The notes: a model not told the origin generated them from the letters alone. A DNA stretch of 64,000 nucleotides from Marisediminitalea aggregata (GCF_900129565.1 NZ_FQWD01000007.1:186001-250000); one strand, 5' to 3'. Positions 35,069 through 45,900 are shown, numbered from the stretch's first letter. Program-made: numbers and translations.

Positions 35069-36466
35069 TTATCGCGGCGGGAACATGCCGCCTGGACCAC
35101 CCATACCACCTGGGCCGCCACCTGGAGGCATCATGCCTTTCATCTGACGCATCATTTTTTTCATGCCGCCGCCAGACATTTTTTTCATCATTTTCTGCAT
35201 TTGGGTAAACTGCTTGAGCAACCGGTTTACATCCTGAATTTGTGTACCGGACCCCGCTGCGATACGACGCTTACGGGAACCTTTAATGACTTCCGGCTTT
35301 TCGCGCTCAGCAGGCGTCATAGAATTGATGATCGCTTCCATTTGCACAAACTGCTTGTCGTTTGCCTGGTCTTTGATCTTGGCGCTCATGCCGCCCATAC
35401 CCGGCAGCTTGTCGAGCATGCCCATCATGCCGCCCATGTTGCGCATTTGTTCTAGCTGTTCTTTAAAGTCCTGAAGATCGAAGCCTTTGCCCTTCTGAAC
35501 TTTCTTCGCCAGTTTCTGCGCTTTGTCTTTATCGACTTTGCGCTCAACTTCTTCGATAAGGCTTAATACGTCGCCCATCCCCAGGATACGTGACGCAATA
35601 CGCTCAGGGTGGAACGGCTCCAACGCATCGAGCTTTTCACCCATACCGATAAATTTAATGGGTTTACCGGTGATTTTACGCACCGACAACGCTGCACCAC
35701 CGCGCGCATCACCGTCAGCTTTGGTTAGGATAACACCGGTTAGTGGCAGCGCTTCGTTGAAGGCTTTCGCTGTATTCGCCGCATCCTGACCGGTCATGGC
35801 ATCAACTACAAATAACGTTTCGACCGGCTTCACTGCAGCGTGCAATGCTTTGATTTCGTCCATCATGTCACTATCGACATGCAGACGGCCTGCGGTATCC
35901 ACTAACAGTACATCGAAGAACTGTTTGCGTGCAGCATCAATGGCGTCATTAACAATATCGACAGGCTTTTGCAAAATGGTCGATGGGAAAAAGTTGACGC
36001 CGACATCTTCTGCCAGGGTTTCAAGCTGTTTGATAGCCGCAGGACGATACACGTCAGCACTGACCACCATGACTTTTTTCTTTTCGCGCTCTGTGAGGTA
36101 TTTGGCCAGCTTACCAACCGAGGTTGTTTTACCTGCACCTTGTAAACCCGCCATCAATACGACCGCAGGAGGCTGGGTAGACAAATTCAGTTTTTCGTTT
36201 GCCTCCCCCATGACCGCTTCAAGTTCAGACTGAACGATCTTGATGAATACCTGGCCAGGTTTAAGGCTCTTGGTTACTTCAGTACCCACAGCGCGGGCTT
36301 TAACCTGGTTAACAAATTCTTTGACAACCGGCAGCGCCACATCGGCTTCGAGCAGCGCCATTCTGACTTCGCGCAGGGTTTCTTTAATATTGTCTTCGGT
36401 TAAGCGGCCCCGACCGCTAACATTACGTAGCGTCTGCCCTAACCGTTCGCTGAGATTCTCAAACAT
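35069..36466 (-). CDS. ffh: Signal recognition particle protein Ffh (SRP54)
   Basis: A 465-residue GTPase that, with 4.5S RNA, targets nascent membrane proteins to FtsY and the translocon. The N domain starts MFENLSERLGQTLRN. The G domain has AGLQGAGKTTSVGKLA, DVYRPAAIKQLE, LLVDTAGRLHVD and LTKADGDARGGAALS. The methionine-rich M domain (LEQMRNMGGMMGMLDKLPGMGG) ends in a Gly/Met/Pro-rich tail. It is divergent from ypjD, as in E. coli. The rpsP operon that often follows ffh is about 16 kb away here. Confidence 0.98.
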   Translation of the reverse strand: MFENLSERLGQTLRNVSGRGRLTEDNIKETLREVRMALLEADVALPVVKEFVNQVKARAVGTEVTKSLKPGQVFIKIVQSELEAVMGEANEKLNLSTQPPAVVLMAGLQGAGKTTSVGKLAKYLTEREKKKVMVVSADVYRPAAIKQLETLAEDVGVNFFPSTILQKPVDIVNDAIDAARKQFFDVLLVDTAGRLHVDSDMMDEIKALHAAVKPVETLFVVDAMTGQDAANTAKAFNEALPLTGVILTKADGDARGGAALSVRKITGKPIKFIGMGEKLDALEPFHPERIASRILGMGDVLSLIEEVERKVDKDKAQKLAKKVQKGKGFDLQDFKEQLEQMRNMGGMMGMLDKLPGMGGMSAKIKDQANDKQFVQMEAIINSMTPAEREKPEVIKGSRKRRIAAGSGTQIQDVNRLLKQFTQMQKMMKKMSGGGMKKMMRQMKGMMPPGGGPGGMGGPGGMFPPR

Positions 36467-36639
36467 TCTCTGTTTATCAACCCAATCAATTAAGAATACC
36501 GGCAGTATACCGAAAATTGACCAGTTAACGTAGTCTGGATTAATGATTTATCAAATTCCGGCAGACATGCAGTTGAATTCTCTGTTATTCTGCAGTATCA
36601 ATACCAAGTTATTTTTTACCAACAGGTTTTATTCAACAC

Positions 36640-37434
36640 ATGGCTACCTTGTTCGCGTTGCTGGCGGTTGTTGCGTATTTTGTGGCTGCAGCGTCTATGA
36701 CGGGGCGATTTTTTCACAATCAGGGCCCAAACAGGATGTTTGCGTTAAGCATTGCTGCCATCGCAGTGCTTTGTCACAGTATATTTTTGGGTGACGCTAT
36801 TCTGGCTGCACAAGCCGGCCAGAATATGAGTATTACCAATGTACTGTCGCTGGTAGCCTGGCTCATAACACTGTCTATGCTGGTGAGCAATTCATTGCTG
36901 CCGAACGTGATTTTATTACCCGTGGTGTTTGGCTTTGCCGGGTTTAGTGTTCTGGCCTCTGCATTTATTCCTGTTGAACACATCATGCATATCGAATTGC
37001 GCCCGGGTTTGGTAGTGCACATCACATTGTCGCTGTTTGCCTATGGCACGCTAGTCATCGGCTTTTTGTACGCGCTGCAAATGTCGTACATAACTCACCA
37101 ACTGAAACACAAAGGCGCCAGCATATTACACTCTTCATTGCCGCCACTGATGCTGGTTGAAGGGATCCTGTTTAAACTTATTTTAATCGGCACCATATTG
37201 TTGGTCATTGCCCAAATAACCGGCTTTGTCTTTCTGGAAAACATGCTGAGTCAGGGCTATGTCCACAAAACGCTGCTATCTATTGCCGGATTAGTCGTGT
37301 TTATAGTGCTTTTGGCAGGCCAAAAACTGTGGGGCTGGCGCGGTAAACAAGTTATCGCTTTAACTATCCTTGGCGTCATGCTGTTGTCACTGGCCTATTT
37401 TGGCAGTCGATTCGTGAAAGAAATTCTGCTCTGA
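36640..37434 (+). CDS. ypjD: Inner-membrane protein YpjD, CcsA/cytochrome c assembly-like
   Basis: A 264-residue multi-spanning protein with about eight hydrophobic helices. It has the CcsA/HemX-type pattern: an LRPGLVVHITLSLFAYGTLVIGF stretch with conserved His and a later VHKTLLSIAGLVVF. Such histidines bind haem in CcsA-like proteins, but the function of YpjD is not established. The location between ffh (divergent) and a CNNM/CorC-family gene is conserved in gammaproteobacteria. An 83 bp gap separates it from that downstream gene. Confidence 0.88.
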   Translation: MATLFALLAVVAYFVAAASMTGRFFHNQGPNRMFALSIAAIAVLCHSIFLGDAILAAQAGQNMSITNVLSLVAWLITLSMLVSNSLLPNVILLPVVFGFAGFSVLASAFIPVEHIMHIELRPGLVVHITLSLFAYGTLVIGFLYALQMSYITHQLKHKGASILHSSLPPLMLVEGILFKLILIGTILLVIAQITGFVFLENMLSQGYVHKTLLSIAGLVVFIVLLAGQKLWGWRGKQVIALTILGVMLLSLAYFGSRFVKEILL

Positions 37435-37517
37435 TAACCAACATCACCAATTAACACTTGAAACGCCATGATTGACTGACTACATTGGTGTTTCTAAATA
37501 TTTGAAGGGATCCCTAG

Positions 37518-38810
37518 TTGGACGACATATCAACCAGTGCGTTGTTGATTGCACTGGCAATCTTAATTGCTTTATCTGCGTATTTTTCCAGTTCTGAAAC
37601 CGGCATGATGTCGATCAACCGGTATCGACTCAAACACTTACAAGGCGAAGGACACCGCGGTGCCAAGCGCGTGCACAAACTACTCGAGCGTCCGGATCGG
37701 TTAATTGGCTTGATTCTGATCGGTAATAACCTGGTTAACATTGCCGCTTCAGCCATTGCTACGATTATTTGTACCCGCTGGTTTGGCGAATACTGGGCGG
37801 TGTTCGCTACGACTATCGGGCTAACGATTATCCTGCTTATATTTGCTGAAGTGACGCCGAAAACCCTGGCTGCGTTGTATCCGGAGAAAATCGCCTTTCC
37901 AAGTTCACTTATTTTATCGCCGTTATTGGTTGTGATGTACCCGCTGGTGGCGGCAATCAATGGCATCACCAATGGCATTTTGGCTCTATTGCGGATCAAA
38001 CCATCCGGTGACGGTGGTGACTCCCTGAGCCGGGAAGAACTTCGAACCGTGGTGTACGAGGCGGGAACAATGATCCCCAAAAAGCACCAGGACATGCTGG
38101 TCAGTATTCTCGATTTAGAAAATGTGACTGCCGAAGATATTATGGTGCCCCGCAGTGATATTGCCGCAATTGACATTAACGACGAATGGAAAGATATTCA
38201 AAAGAAGCTCACTCAGTCTCAGCACACTCGCGTATTGCTTTATCGCGATAGCATTGATGACGCTGTGGGGTTTGTACACGTTCGCGATGCACTGCGGTTG
38301 CTATCGAAGGACCAATTCACTAAAGCCACCCTGCTTCGGGCAGTGCGTGAGATTTACTACGCCCCGGAGTCTATCCCTCTGCATACCCTGATGTATCAGT
38401 TTCAGGCGGAAAAAGAGCGAATTGCGCTTGTTGTAGATGAATACGGTGATATTCAGGGACTGGTTACCCTGGAAGATATCCTGGAAGAAATTATTGGTGA
38501 CTTTACAACCACGACACTCCCCGCTTACAGCAAGGAAGTCTCGGTGCAACAGGATGGCAGCGTATTGGTTGATGGCAGTGCTAACGTGCGGGAACTCAAC
38601 AAAGAAATGGATTGGAATTTTCCCATCGAAGGACCTAAAACACTTAACGGGTTAATTCTTGAGTATCTGGAAGAAATTCCCGACAGCAATGTCAGCTTGC
38701 GCCTTGCCGGCTACCCCATTGAGATTATTGATATAAACGAGAACATGATCAAAACTGTGAGGGTAATGCCCGAATTCTACAAACCCGTTTCCGTTGTCAC
38801 CCCGGATTAA
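37518..38810 (+). CDS. CNNM (DUF21) / CBS / CorC_HlyC membrane protein, CorB/YfjD-like
   Basis: A 430-residue protein. The DUF21 membrane domain covers about residues 1-190 and has the family motifs SSSETGMMSINRYRL and LIGNNLVNIAASA. A CBS pair follows (about 200-335), opening with VTAEDIMVPRSDIAAI. A C-terminal CorC_HlyC domain ends in SLRLAGYPIEI. CNNM/CorB proteins take part in magnesium efflux or related ion transport; the exact ion is not shown here. The predicted start is TTG at 37518, with GAAGGGA about 9 nt upstream; no usable ATG lies nearby. The gene order ffh, ypjD, yfjD matches E. coli. Confidence 0.9.
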   Translation: MDDISTSALLIALAILIALSAYFSSSETGMMSINRYRLKHLQGEGHRGAKRVHKLLERPDRLIGLILIGNNLVNIAASAIATIICTRWFGEYWAVFATTIGLTIILLIFAEVTPKTLAALYPEKIAFPSSLILSPLLVVMYPLVAAINGITNGILALLRIKPSGDGGDSLSREELRTVVYEAGTMIPKKHQDMLVSILDLENVTAEDIMVPRSDIAAIDINDEWKDIQKKLTQSQHTRVLLYRDSIDDAVGFVHVRDALRLLSKDQFTKATLLRAVREIYYAPESIPLHTLMYQFQAEKERIALVVDEYGDIQGLVTLEDILEEIIGDFTTTTLPAYSKEVSVQQDGSVLVDGSANVRELNKEMDWNFPIEGPKTLNGLILEYLEEIPDSNVSLRLAGYPIEIIDINENMIKTVRVMPEFYKPVSVVTPD

Positions 38811-38830
38811 CACTCGTTAAAAAATGATAC

Positions 38831-38899
38831 AGGCCAGTCTGGTATTTTGCGGTGTGTTTGAAAGCGCACTGTAGTTAGGATTACAGAAGTGACTGGCCT
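38831..38899. repeat. Long-loop perfect 9 bp inverted repeat after the CorB-like gene
   Basis: AGGCCAGTC (38831-38839) and GACTGGCCT (38891-38899) are exact complements, 51 nt apart. They lie between two convergent genes, the CorB-like gene and a small minus-strand gene. No T tract follows, so this may be part of a structured 3' end or a coincidence. Confidence 0.4.
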
Positions 38900-38923
38900 T
38901 TGAATGCACCAGCCATAATCGAA

Positions 38924-39097
38924 TTAGCCTGTCTTGCGTTTAGCCAGTACTTTGGCTTTAGCAGCCGCTACCTTGGCCGACAGGTCTGACAGCTTACTCA
39001 TGATTTGCGCCATTTCTTCGTCATCGTGCAGATCCGACTCTTCCATATGTCGTTCTAACGATTTTCGAAGCTGTTCTGGAATAGACTGACTCGACAT
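38924..39097 (-). CDS. Small charged helical protein (57 residues), unknown function
   Basis: A 57-residue frame starting MSSQSIPEQLRKSLERHMEE, with Asp/Glu in the middle and an Ala/Lys-rich basic tail (AKVAAAKAKVLAKRKTG). It is predicted to be almost wholly helical and soluble. The frame extends upstream to 39235, but that part is Ser/Phe/Tyr-rich and unlikely to be translated. The ribosome site before 39097 is weak. I do not recognise the family; the tail resembles nucleic-acid-binding ends of small proteins, which is only a guess. Confidence 0.55.
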   Translation of the reverse strand: MSSQSIPEQLRKSLERHMEESDLHDDEEMAQIMSKLSDLSAKVAAAKAKVLAKRKTG

Positions 39098-39294
39098 GTG
39101 TTTGTTTGCATTCTCAACGACGCGCGTCGAAATGATACCTTTGTTCCTCTCTACCTGTTTGTTATATCGGTAGCAGAAAAAAAAGCTAAAGCAAAAAAGC
39201 GAAATTGACCTGGATTTAGTTAGCGCAGATAGCACACTAATGAGACGCTAGAGCCGGTATATTCATGTATTAAGTAACAAATCGGCCTGCGGGG

Positions 39295-39810
39295 TTAAAT
39301 GTTGCCTTGAAAGTGTTTAACCAAAACGCCTTTGCCGCGGGTTAAATTGTACTTGACTACTGCCACAGATCCGGTCGCAAACAACGTCATTTGGTGCGAG
39401 TCACATAATGCATCCAGTAAAAATGAAACAAACGGCATGTGGCTCACAATGAGCAGTGGTTTTCCTTTTCGGGATTTGGCCATCTGATGCGCTAATACGT
39501 CAATATAATCATGCGCAAGCCGGACATTTCCCTCAGGCACAATGTCATCACAAATTTCACTTTGCGCGGCGTGCAGGGTTTCTGATAAGGCATTGAAAGT
39601 CTGACGAGTTCGCGTGTAAGGGCTAACCAGGGCGAGCGACAATTCACCGTCCTGACAATAGGATTCAGTCAACCAGTTTGAGCTGACACGCACTTCACTT
39701 TTGCCATGAAGGGTAAGATTTCGGCTTTTATCATCCGTCAGTAGTGATTCAGCCTCACCATGGCGCATGATAAAAATAAAAATGTCGTCTTTGCTGCTTT
39801 GACCTGACAT
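39295..39810 (-). CDS. sixA: Phosphohistidine phosphatase SixA
   Basis: A 171-residue histidine-phosphatase (RHG) protein. The catalytic MRHGEAE motif is near residue 15 and the second His is in LIVSHMPFVSFLLD, as in SixA. SixA removes phosphate from histidine on phosphotransfer proteins such as ArcB Hpt or the nitrogen PTS protein NPr. The start at 39810 leaves a short polar lead before the RHG strand; the open frame continues to a TTG at 39852. The length is near the usual 160. Confidence 0.85.
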   Translation of the reverse strand: MSGQSSKDDIFIFIMRHGEAESLLTDDKSRNLTLHGKSEVRVSSNWLTESYCQDGELSLALVSPYTRTRQTFNALSETLHAAQSEICDDIVPEGNVRLAHDYIDVLAHQMAKSRKGKPLLIVSHMPFVSFLLDALCDSHQMTLFATGSVAVVKYNLTRGKGVLVKHFQGNI

Positions 39811-39980
39811 AACATTGCTAATATGATGAGGAGTACATACTAACGATAGCAAAGGTCAGCCAACTCGCCTAGTACTATTATAAACTCTTAGACTAAGGTG
39901 TAACCGGTCATTCGCCTGCTGTTAACCTGTCCACCGGCTAACTGCAAACAATAACACGTAGACAGAACGAAGAAATTACA

Positions 39981-42728
39981 TTGAATATTACACAGGACAT
40001 AGATAGTACCTATTCCTTGCGACTGGAAAACGGCCTACGGGTGTTAATTGTCCACAAGCAGGAACTGACTACCTGTTGTGTCTCGGCCAGTGTGAAAGCC
40101 GGGCATTTTTTTGACCCTTCGGACTGTCCCGGACTAGCCCATTTACTGGAACACATGTTGTTCATGGGGAATGTCCTGCTCCCTGAGCCAAATGCTATCA
40201 ATGAACTCATGGAGCAAGCCGGCGGCAACATTAATGCCTGGACCGGTACCGAATTCGCTAATTACCATTTTCAGGTTCATGCTCAGGCACTCCCCCGCGT
40301 ATTGCCCGCCTTCGCGGCAATGCTAGGTGCACCTAACTTTGACATTGAACAAATCCAGTCTGAAATGAAATCCATTGACGCTGAATTTAAGTTCAAACGC
40401 AAAGATGACTTGCGACGTCTGTATCAGATCCACAAAGAAACGGCCAACCCAGCGCACCCGTTTGCCAAGTTTTCCGTTGGTAACCAACAAACGTTCGGGC
40501 AATTCACAACGGAAGCTCTGCAAGAAAAGCTGGCAGCGTTTCATGCATCACTTTATTGCGCCAGTAATATGACGCTGGTTATTCACTCGCCGTTTAGTGT
40601 TGGCCAGCTGATGCCCTGGCTCACCCAAGCGTTTGAACCGATGCCGGCTGGCGAGCCTGCAGCGCTATCGCTACCGCCGCTCTACACCCCGGAACAATTG
40701 GGTGTGGAAATTCGAATTACGCCGTTACAAGCGGCACGACGGATGATCGTCACCTTTGCATTGCCGGCACTGCACTTACACATCAACACCCGCCCCCTCG
40801 ACTTCATCAGTCATATGTTAGGCGACGAAGGCGCAGGCAGCTTATTTGCCTACTTAAAAGCCAAAGGATGGATAACCAATCTGATAGCTGGCTCAGGCAT
40901 AGAAGGTCAGGGCTTTAAAGACTTTAATATTAATCTGCAGCTCACCGAAGCAGGGCTTGCCCATCAGGCCGATATAGTATCCGCCGTGTTCTCCATGATT
41001 GAACTGCTGAAGAAATCAGCAAGTGAAGGATGGCGATTACAAGAAAAGGCAAAACTGAACCAGCTTGCCAGACAATACGATGATTCGCATAAACCATTGC
41101 AAGCGATGTGCGATCTGGCCGAACTACACCAGTATTTTAGCTGGCAGGCTATCTCAGAAGCGTGTCAGCGCGAGGCATTGACAAGTGAAGCGTTAATCGA
41201 AGCCTTGTCGCATTTCATTCCTGAAAATTTGCGAATAAAAACAATAGCGCAGGATCTACAAACCGACCGGCGTTGTGAATATTATGACGCCGCCTACGCT
41301 ATCAGTGCCTTACCGGCAGAACAACTGGCGTCATGGCAGAATCCGCCTGAAATCAACGCAATATCGTTGCCACCACCCAATCCCTACATCGGCGACAGCT
41401 ATAGCTTGTGTCCGCTGGACAACCGTTTTGCCTTACCTCAAGCCATTCGGGAAGATAAAGGTGCCAGCTTCTGGTTTTGTCAGGATCACAAATTTCGCGT
41501 ACCGAAAGGCGATGTATTTATTTCTTTCGATACGCCTTCGCTTGCTCAGAACATTCACCAGGTTGCCGCCAAACGATTATGGCTGGCAGGACTGAATGAC
41601 TATTTACAGGGCCAGTTTTACCGAGCCGAAATCGCAGGGTTGCACTACCGAATATACGGTCATCAGGCAGGATTTACGTTACACACCCGCGGCTTCAGTG
41701 CGCAACAGGGCCAGTTGGTTCAAAAACTCACTCGCGCAATTCACGAATTTGAACCGGACCCGCAAACGTTCCATCACGTGCAGAGTATGCAGTGCCAGAG
41801 CTTGCAAAATACGCTGCTGAACAAACCCATCAACCGGTTATTTTCGCGCCTGAGCGTATTAATTCAGCGCAACACGCATGCTCCGGTCGAGCTTTTACAA
41901 GCGGTTGAGAAAACGCAATTTGATGACGTACGTCGTGTCAGAGAACGGGCTTTTGACTATTACCATTTGGAAGGATTGGTCCACGGGAACTGGACTGCTC
42001 AGGCCGCTGAGCGTATCGCTGACAGCGTTCTCGATATCAGCCCGGGAGCTAAGGCATCGCCACTCCCCCGTGCGGTAGCAAAATTGCCGGTCGGTCGCAC
42101 CATGATTCACGAAGTAACCTGTGACCACGAAGACGCTGCGGTCGTGCTGTATTTGCAAGCACCCAGCAACGACATATGGAATGTCGCCATGTGTATGGTA
42201 CTGGAGCAAATGCTCGCGGGGTCATTTTTTACCAGTCTGCGGACTGAAAAACAATTAGGTTACCTGGTCGGAACCGGCTACGTGCCGCATAATCAGCACC
42301 CCGGCATTGCTTTCTACATTCAGAGTCCAACCCACGGCCCACAAGTGCTGATGTCGCATATCAGTCAGTTTTTACAGCAACAAACCCGCGAAAAAGACTT
42401 TTACGAAGGTTACTGGCCAAGTATCCAGCGCAACCTGTTAAAGCAGTTACAAGATGTCGACCTGAATCAATCCATGCGCTCTCAGCGTATTTGGCAAGGC
42501 TTAGGGGCCAATGATACACAATTGCACCGTAACCAGCAGTTAGCCAACACCGTCGAAGCAATGACCTTTGACGATATCATTCGCTACGCCACTAACATGA
42601 ACCTCAACCAGACGTTTGGTGAGCTTGTCTTGTTTTCCGCGGGCAAATTCGCTCCGTTACAGACCGCAGAAACCGATGTCATCTCCAACATTGCAGACTT
42701 TAAATCCAAGGTCGAATTTTATTTATAA
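39981..42728 (+). CDS. Insulinase-family (M16) metalloprotease, protease III-like
   Basis: A 915-residue zinc peptidase with four M16 domains. The inverted zinc motif HxxEH is in LAHLLEHMLFMGN (near residue 55), followed by the segments NINAWTGTEFANYHFQ and later TEKQLGYLVGTGYVP in the last domain. Homologues include E. coli Ptr (962 residues, periplasmic) and insulin-degrading enzyme, which cleave small peptides inside a clam-like chamber. Unlike Ptr it has no signal peptide: the only plausible start is TTG at 39981, as an in-frame stop lies at 39939. It should therefore be cytoplasmic. A strong terminator follows. Confidence 0.88.
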   Translation: MNITQDIDSTYSLRLENGLRVLIVHKQELTTCCVSASVKAGHFFDPSDCPGLAHLLEHMLFMGNVLLPEPNAINELMEQAGGNINAWTGTEFANYHFQVHAQALPRVLPAFAAMLGAPNFDIEQIQSEMKSIDAEFKFKRKDDLRRLYQIHKETANPAHPFAKFSVGNQQTFGQFTTEALQEKLAAFHASLYCASNMTLVIHSPFSVGQLMPWLTQAFEPMPAGEPAALSLPPLYTPEQLGVEIRITPLQAARRMIVTFALPALHLHINTRPLDFISHMLGDEGAGSLFAYLKAKGWITNLIAGSGIEGQGFKDFNINLQLTEAGLAHQADIVSAVFSMIELLKKSASEGWRLQEKAKLNQLARQYDDSHKPLQAMCDLAELHQYFSWQAISEACQREALTSEALIEALSHFIPENLRIKTIAQDLQTDRRCEYYDAAYAISALPAEQLASWQNPPEINAISLPPPNPYIGDSYSLCPLDNRFALPQAIREDKGASFWFCQDHKFRVPKGDVFISFDTPSLAQNIHQVAAKRLWLAGLNDYLQGQFYRAEIAGLHYRIYGHQAGFTLHTRGFSAQQGQLVQKLTRAIHEFEPDPQTFHHVQSMQCQSLQNTLLNKPINRLFSRLSVLIQRNTHAPVELLQAVEKTQFDDVRRVRERAFDYYHLEGLVHGNWTAQAAERIADSVLDISPGAKASPLPRAVAKLPVGRTMIHEVTCDHEDAAVVLYLQAPSNDIWNVAMCMVLEQMLAGSFFTSLRTEKQLGYLVGTGYVPHNQHPGIAFYIQSPTHGPQVLMSHISQFLQQQTREKDFYEGYWPSIQRNLLKQLQDVDLNQSMRSQRIWQGLGANDTQLHRNQQLANTVEAMTFDDIIRYATNMNLNQTFGELVLFSAGKFAPLQTAETDVISNIADFKSKVEFYL

Positions 42729-42741
42729 TCGTTGAATAATT

Positions 42742-42771
42742 CAGGCCGAATGCGACACATCGGCCTGTTTT
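42742..42771 (+). terminator. Terminator of the M16 protease gene
   Basis: CAGGCCGA (42742-42749) and TCGGCCTG (42760-42767) form a perfect 8 bp stem with a 10 nt loop, followed by TTTT. Confidence 0.8.
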
Positions 42772-42913
42772 GCTGAAGTTTTATTCACCCACTTTACCGA
42801 TTCAAAAAAAACCTTGTAGAGCGCGTTTTAATTCGGCATATTGGTGTTTGGCTAGAATGGACGCTAACCAATTCAAATTAAAAGAAAGATAAGGCATACA
42901 TTGCCAAAGGTGT

Positions 42914-45900
42914 ATGGTGCGCTCAACCCATAGAACGACGTTAGCACTGTTTTTAGTCACAGTGATAATATTTGTCACCCGCATAGCCAGTGCTAGCGCG
43001 GCAGTCAACGACATCCGCTTTAATGAATATACGCGGGAAGATGGTGTATCTGAAGGTACCATAACGTCGATCGTAGAAGATCAGTATGGGTACATTTGGG
43101 TAGGCTCTGTTGACGGCCTGTTCCGCTTCGATGGTTATGAATTCAAACATTACCAGCACTCCCCTCAAAAACCGGAATCCATTCCACCGGGCTTTACCCG
43201 CACAATGTTCGTTTCCTCAAATAACGATTTGTGGATTGGCACCTATACCGGTTTGGCAAAATACCTCCCCGACACAGACAGTTTTCAGGTTTACAACAGC
43301 GACAACTCACTGATCAGAAACAACGATATCTGGTCAATCAGTGAAGACGCAAAGGGCAACATCCTCGTTGCCGACACATCGAATTTATACATCATTGACG
43401 CCAAGACACACACTCTTGAATTGCTGGATGAACGCATAGATTTTCCAGACGATATTGTAGTTATTCGAAATGAACCATCTAAGATTTGGATAGGCACAAG
43501 AGGCTCTGGTGCCTATATCTATGACAAAAACAGAAGACAATTGTTCTCGTTGAAAGCAGTAAACCCATGGGGAATGAACATCAGCTCCAACTCTGTTTTT
43601 GACATAAAAGTGATCAAGGGACAGTACTGGCTAGCCTCCACTGACGGTATTCTAATTATAGATAATCAGGGGTTGCTTCTTAGAAGGATTGATGGCGATT
43701 CCTTTCCTAATCTGATAAATCAAACAGTCCGCACAATCAAAGAAGTAGAAAAGGATGTTATTTGGTTTGGCACAGAAGATGGCTTAGCGATATACAATCT
43801 GCTAAGCGACAATTTGACCTTCTTTAGTCAGGACAAGCGCAATTTCACTTATTTGAATAATCACATCATACGGGAAATTTTTCAGGACTCTACAGATGCG
43901 ATTTGGCTTGCTACCTATGAAGGCTTATATAGACACACACCAGCATCAAATTCTCTGAGACTATATTCACACATTAACAACTTGTCTAACGCAGGCTCAA
44001 AACGCATTTGGGCAATAGAAGAAGACAGTAGTAATGACTTATGGATCGCGACCCAAAGCTCAGGATTAGCCAAATTTGATCTGAGTAGGAGTACGCTGGA
44101 CTATTTTCTGGAAAATGAAGAAAACCAGATCTGGGACTTAGTTATAGATAACGACGATAACCTCTGGTTAGCAACATCCCAAGGTATCCGGCATTATGTA
44201 TACAGAAATGGAAACCTAGACTACATCGATTCCTTTTTAGATGGCGAAATTGTTGACGCTATATATTTTGATGGCAAACGTATTTGGGCATGGACACAAA
44301 ACCAAGGTCTTATATCTATTTTCAAGGATACAGTTCAAAAAGATAGTAAGGTCAACCTTTCACAGAGACACAGTGTCCAACACCATGACCAAGGATTGAG
44401 TAGTAATATTTATTCGCCCGTGTTTTCCGACAAAGAGGGTAATATTTGGTTAGCTACGATCGGACGAATTGATTTATTTAATCCGACACGAAATAAGGTA
44501 ATCGCCAGTATTAACCTAAAGGCAGATAAAAATCATAATGCCTCCCTGGTGAAATCTGTCTATGAATGGGGTAACAACTATTGGTTGACGACTCAGTCAG
44601 TAGGTATTTTTCAACTGGATAAAAGTAGTTTAAAACTATCCAGAAAAGTAACCCTGGATGTGGCATCTAATGTTGTGCTGGCAGCCACGGGCTTTAAAGA
44701 TTCAATATGGTTATCAACCGACTCCTCAATAGAACAAATTCGTCTTCCTACATTGGAAACTGGTATTTCTGTCAGCAAAGAGCAACTTGAGTATAATAAT
44801 TTCTCGGAAGGTGCAGTATCTATAACGCATGATAATGGTATTGTTTTTGGTGGTGACAAAGGATTCCATTTCTTTTATCCGGAATTCCTGACAGTGAAAG
44901 AAACGTCAGAAACCCCGTCAGAAAAACCCAATTTGTTTTCTTTGAAGATTTTTGGAAAAGAACAAGATTTTAACTCACAAACAGGCCCACTTGATAAACC
45001 TGTCTACCTGAAAGACAGATTAACTCTGGCTCATGTCGATTCCCGATTTAGTTTCACTTATGGTGTGGTTAATGCAATTTCCCCAGGGTCAATTAAATAC
45101 CGTTACAGACTTACTGGCTGGGATCAAAACTGGACGCAAGCTGGCAGCGAAAGACAGGCTTTCTACAACAACGTTTCTTTTGGCGACTATGTATTCGAAG
45201 TTCAGGCCTTGGAAGATGGAAAAGCATGGTCTGAATCAAGAGTATTAAACATTACCATCTCTCCTCCCCCCTGGCTTCACCCTGCAGCCTTGGTTTTCTA
45301 TGGCTTCTTCGCAGCTATTTTGGCGTTATATGTTGTTCGCCAGTATCATTTCAGACGTGCCCAACGCATTGCCGTTTCTGAATCTGAGGAACGTTTGAAA
45401 CTGACTTTATGGAGCAGTGGTGACGAACTCTGGGACTGGGACGTATTCAGGGGTCAGGTGTACCGTTCAAATACCTGGGGGACACTGGACTTTCCTCAGG
45501 ACGACATCAGAACAAACAGTGCGTACGACGCCAACATTCACCCTCATGACCTGAGACGCGTTCAGGAAGCGTTAAAGACACACCTTGACGGGAAAACCGA
45601 ATTTTTCGAGTTAGCGTATCGGGCAAGAACATTTAGCAATCAGTGGGTGTGGATTCTGGACCGTGGAAAAGTAGTACAACGCGACCACAACAATCAACCG
45701 GTTCGTATGACCGGGACATTAAAGAACATCCAGCATTTAAAAGATGCTGAAGAGCAATTGAACCTGTTTAAGCGGTCAATTGAGAATATTTCGGAAGGCG
45801 TATTCATCACCGACACAAAATTCCGTTTCATCTCGGTAAACAATGCTTATTGTACTTATACTGGTGAAACACGCGAGCAAGCGTTAGCCAGCTTCCTGTA

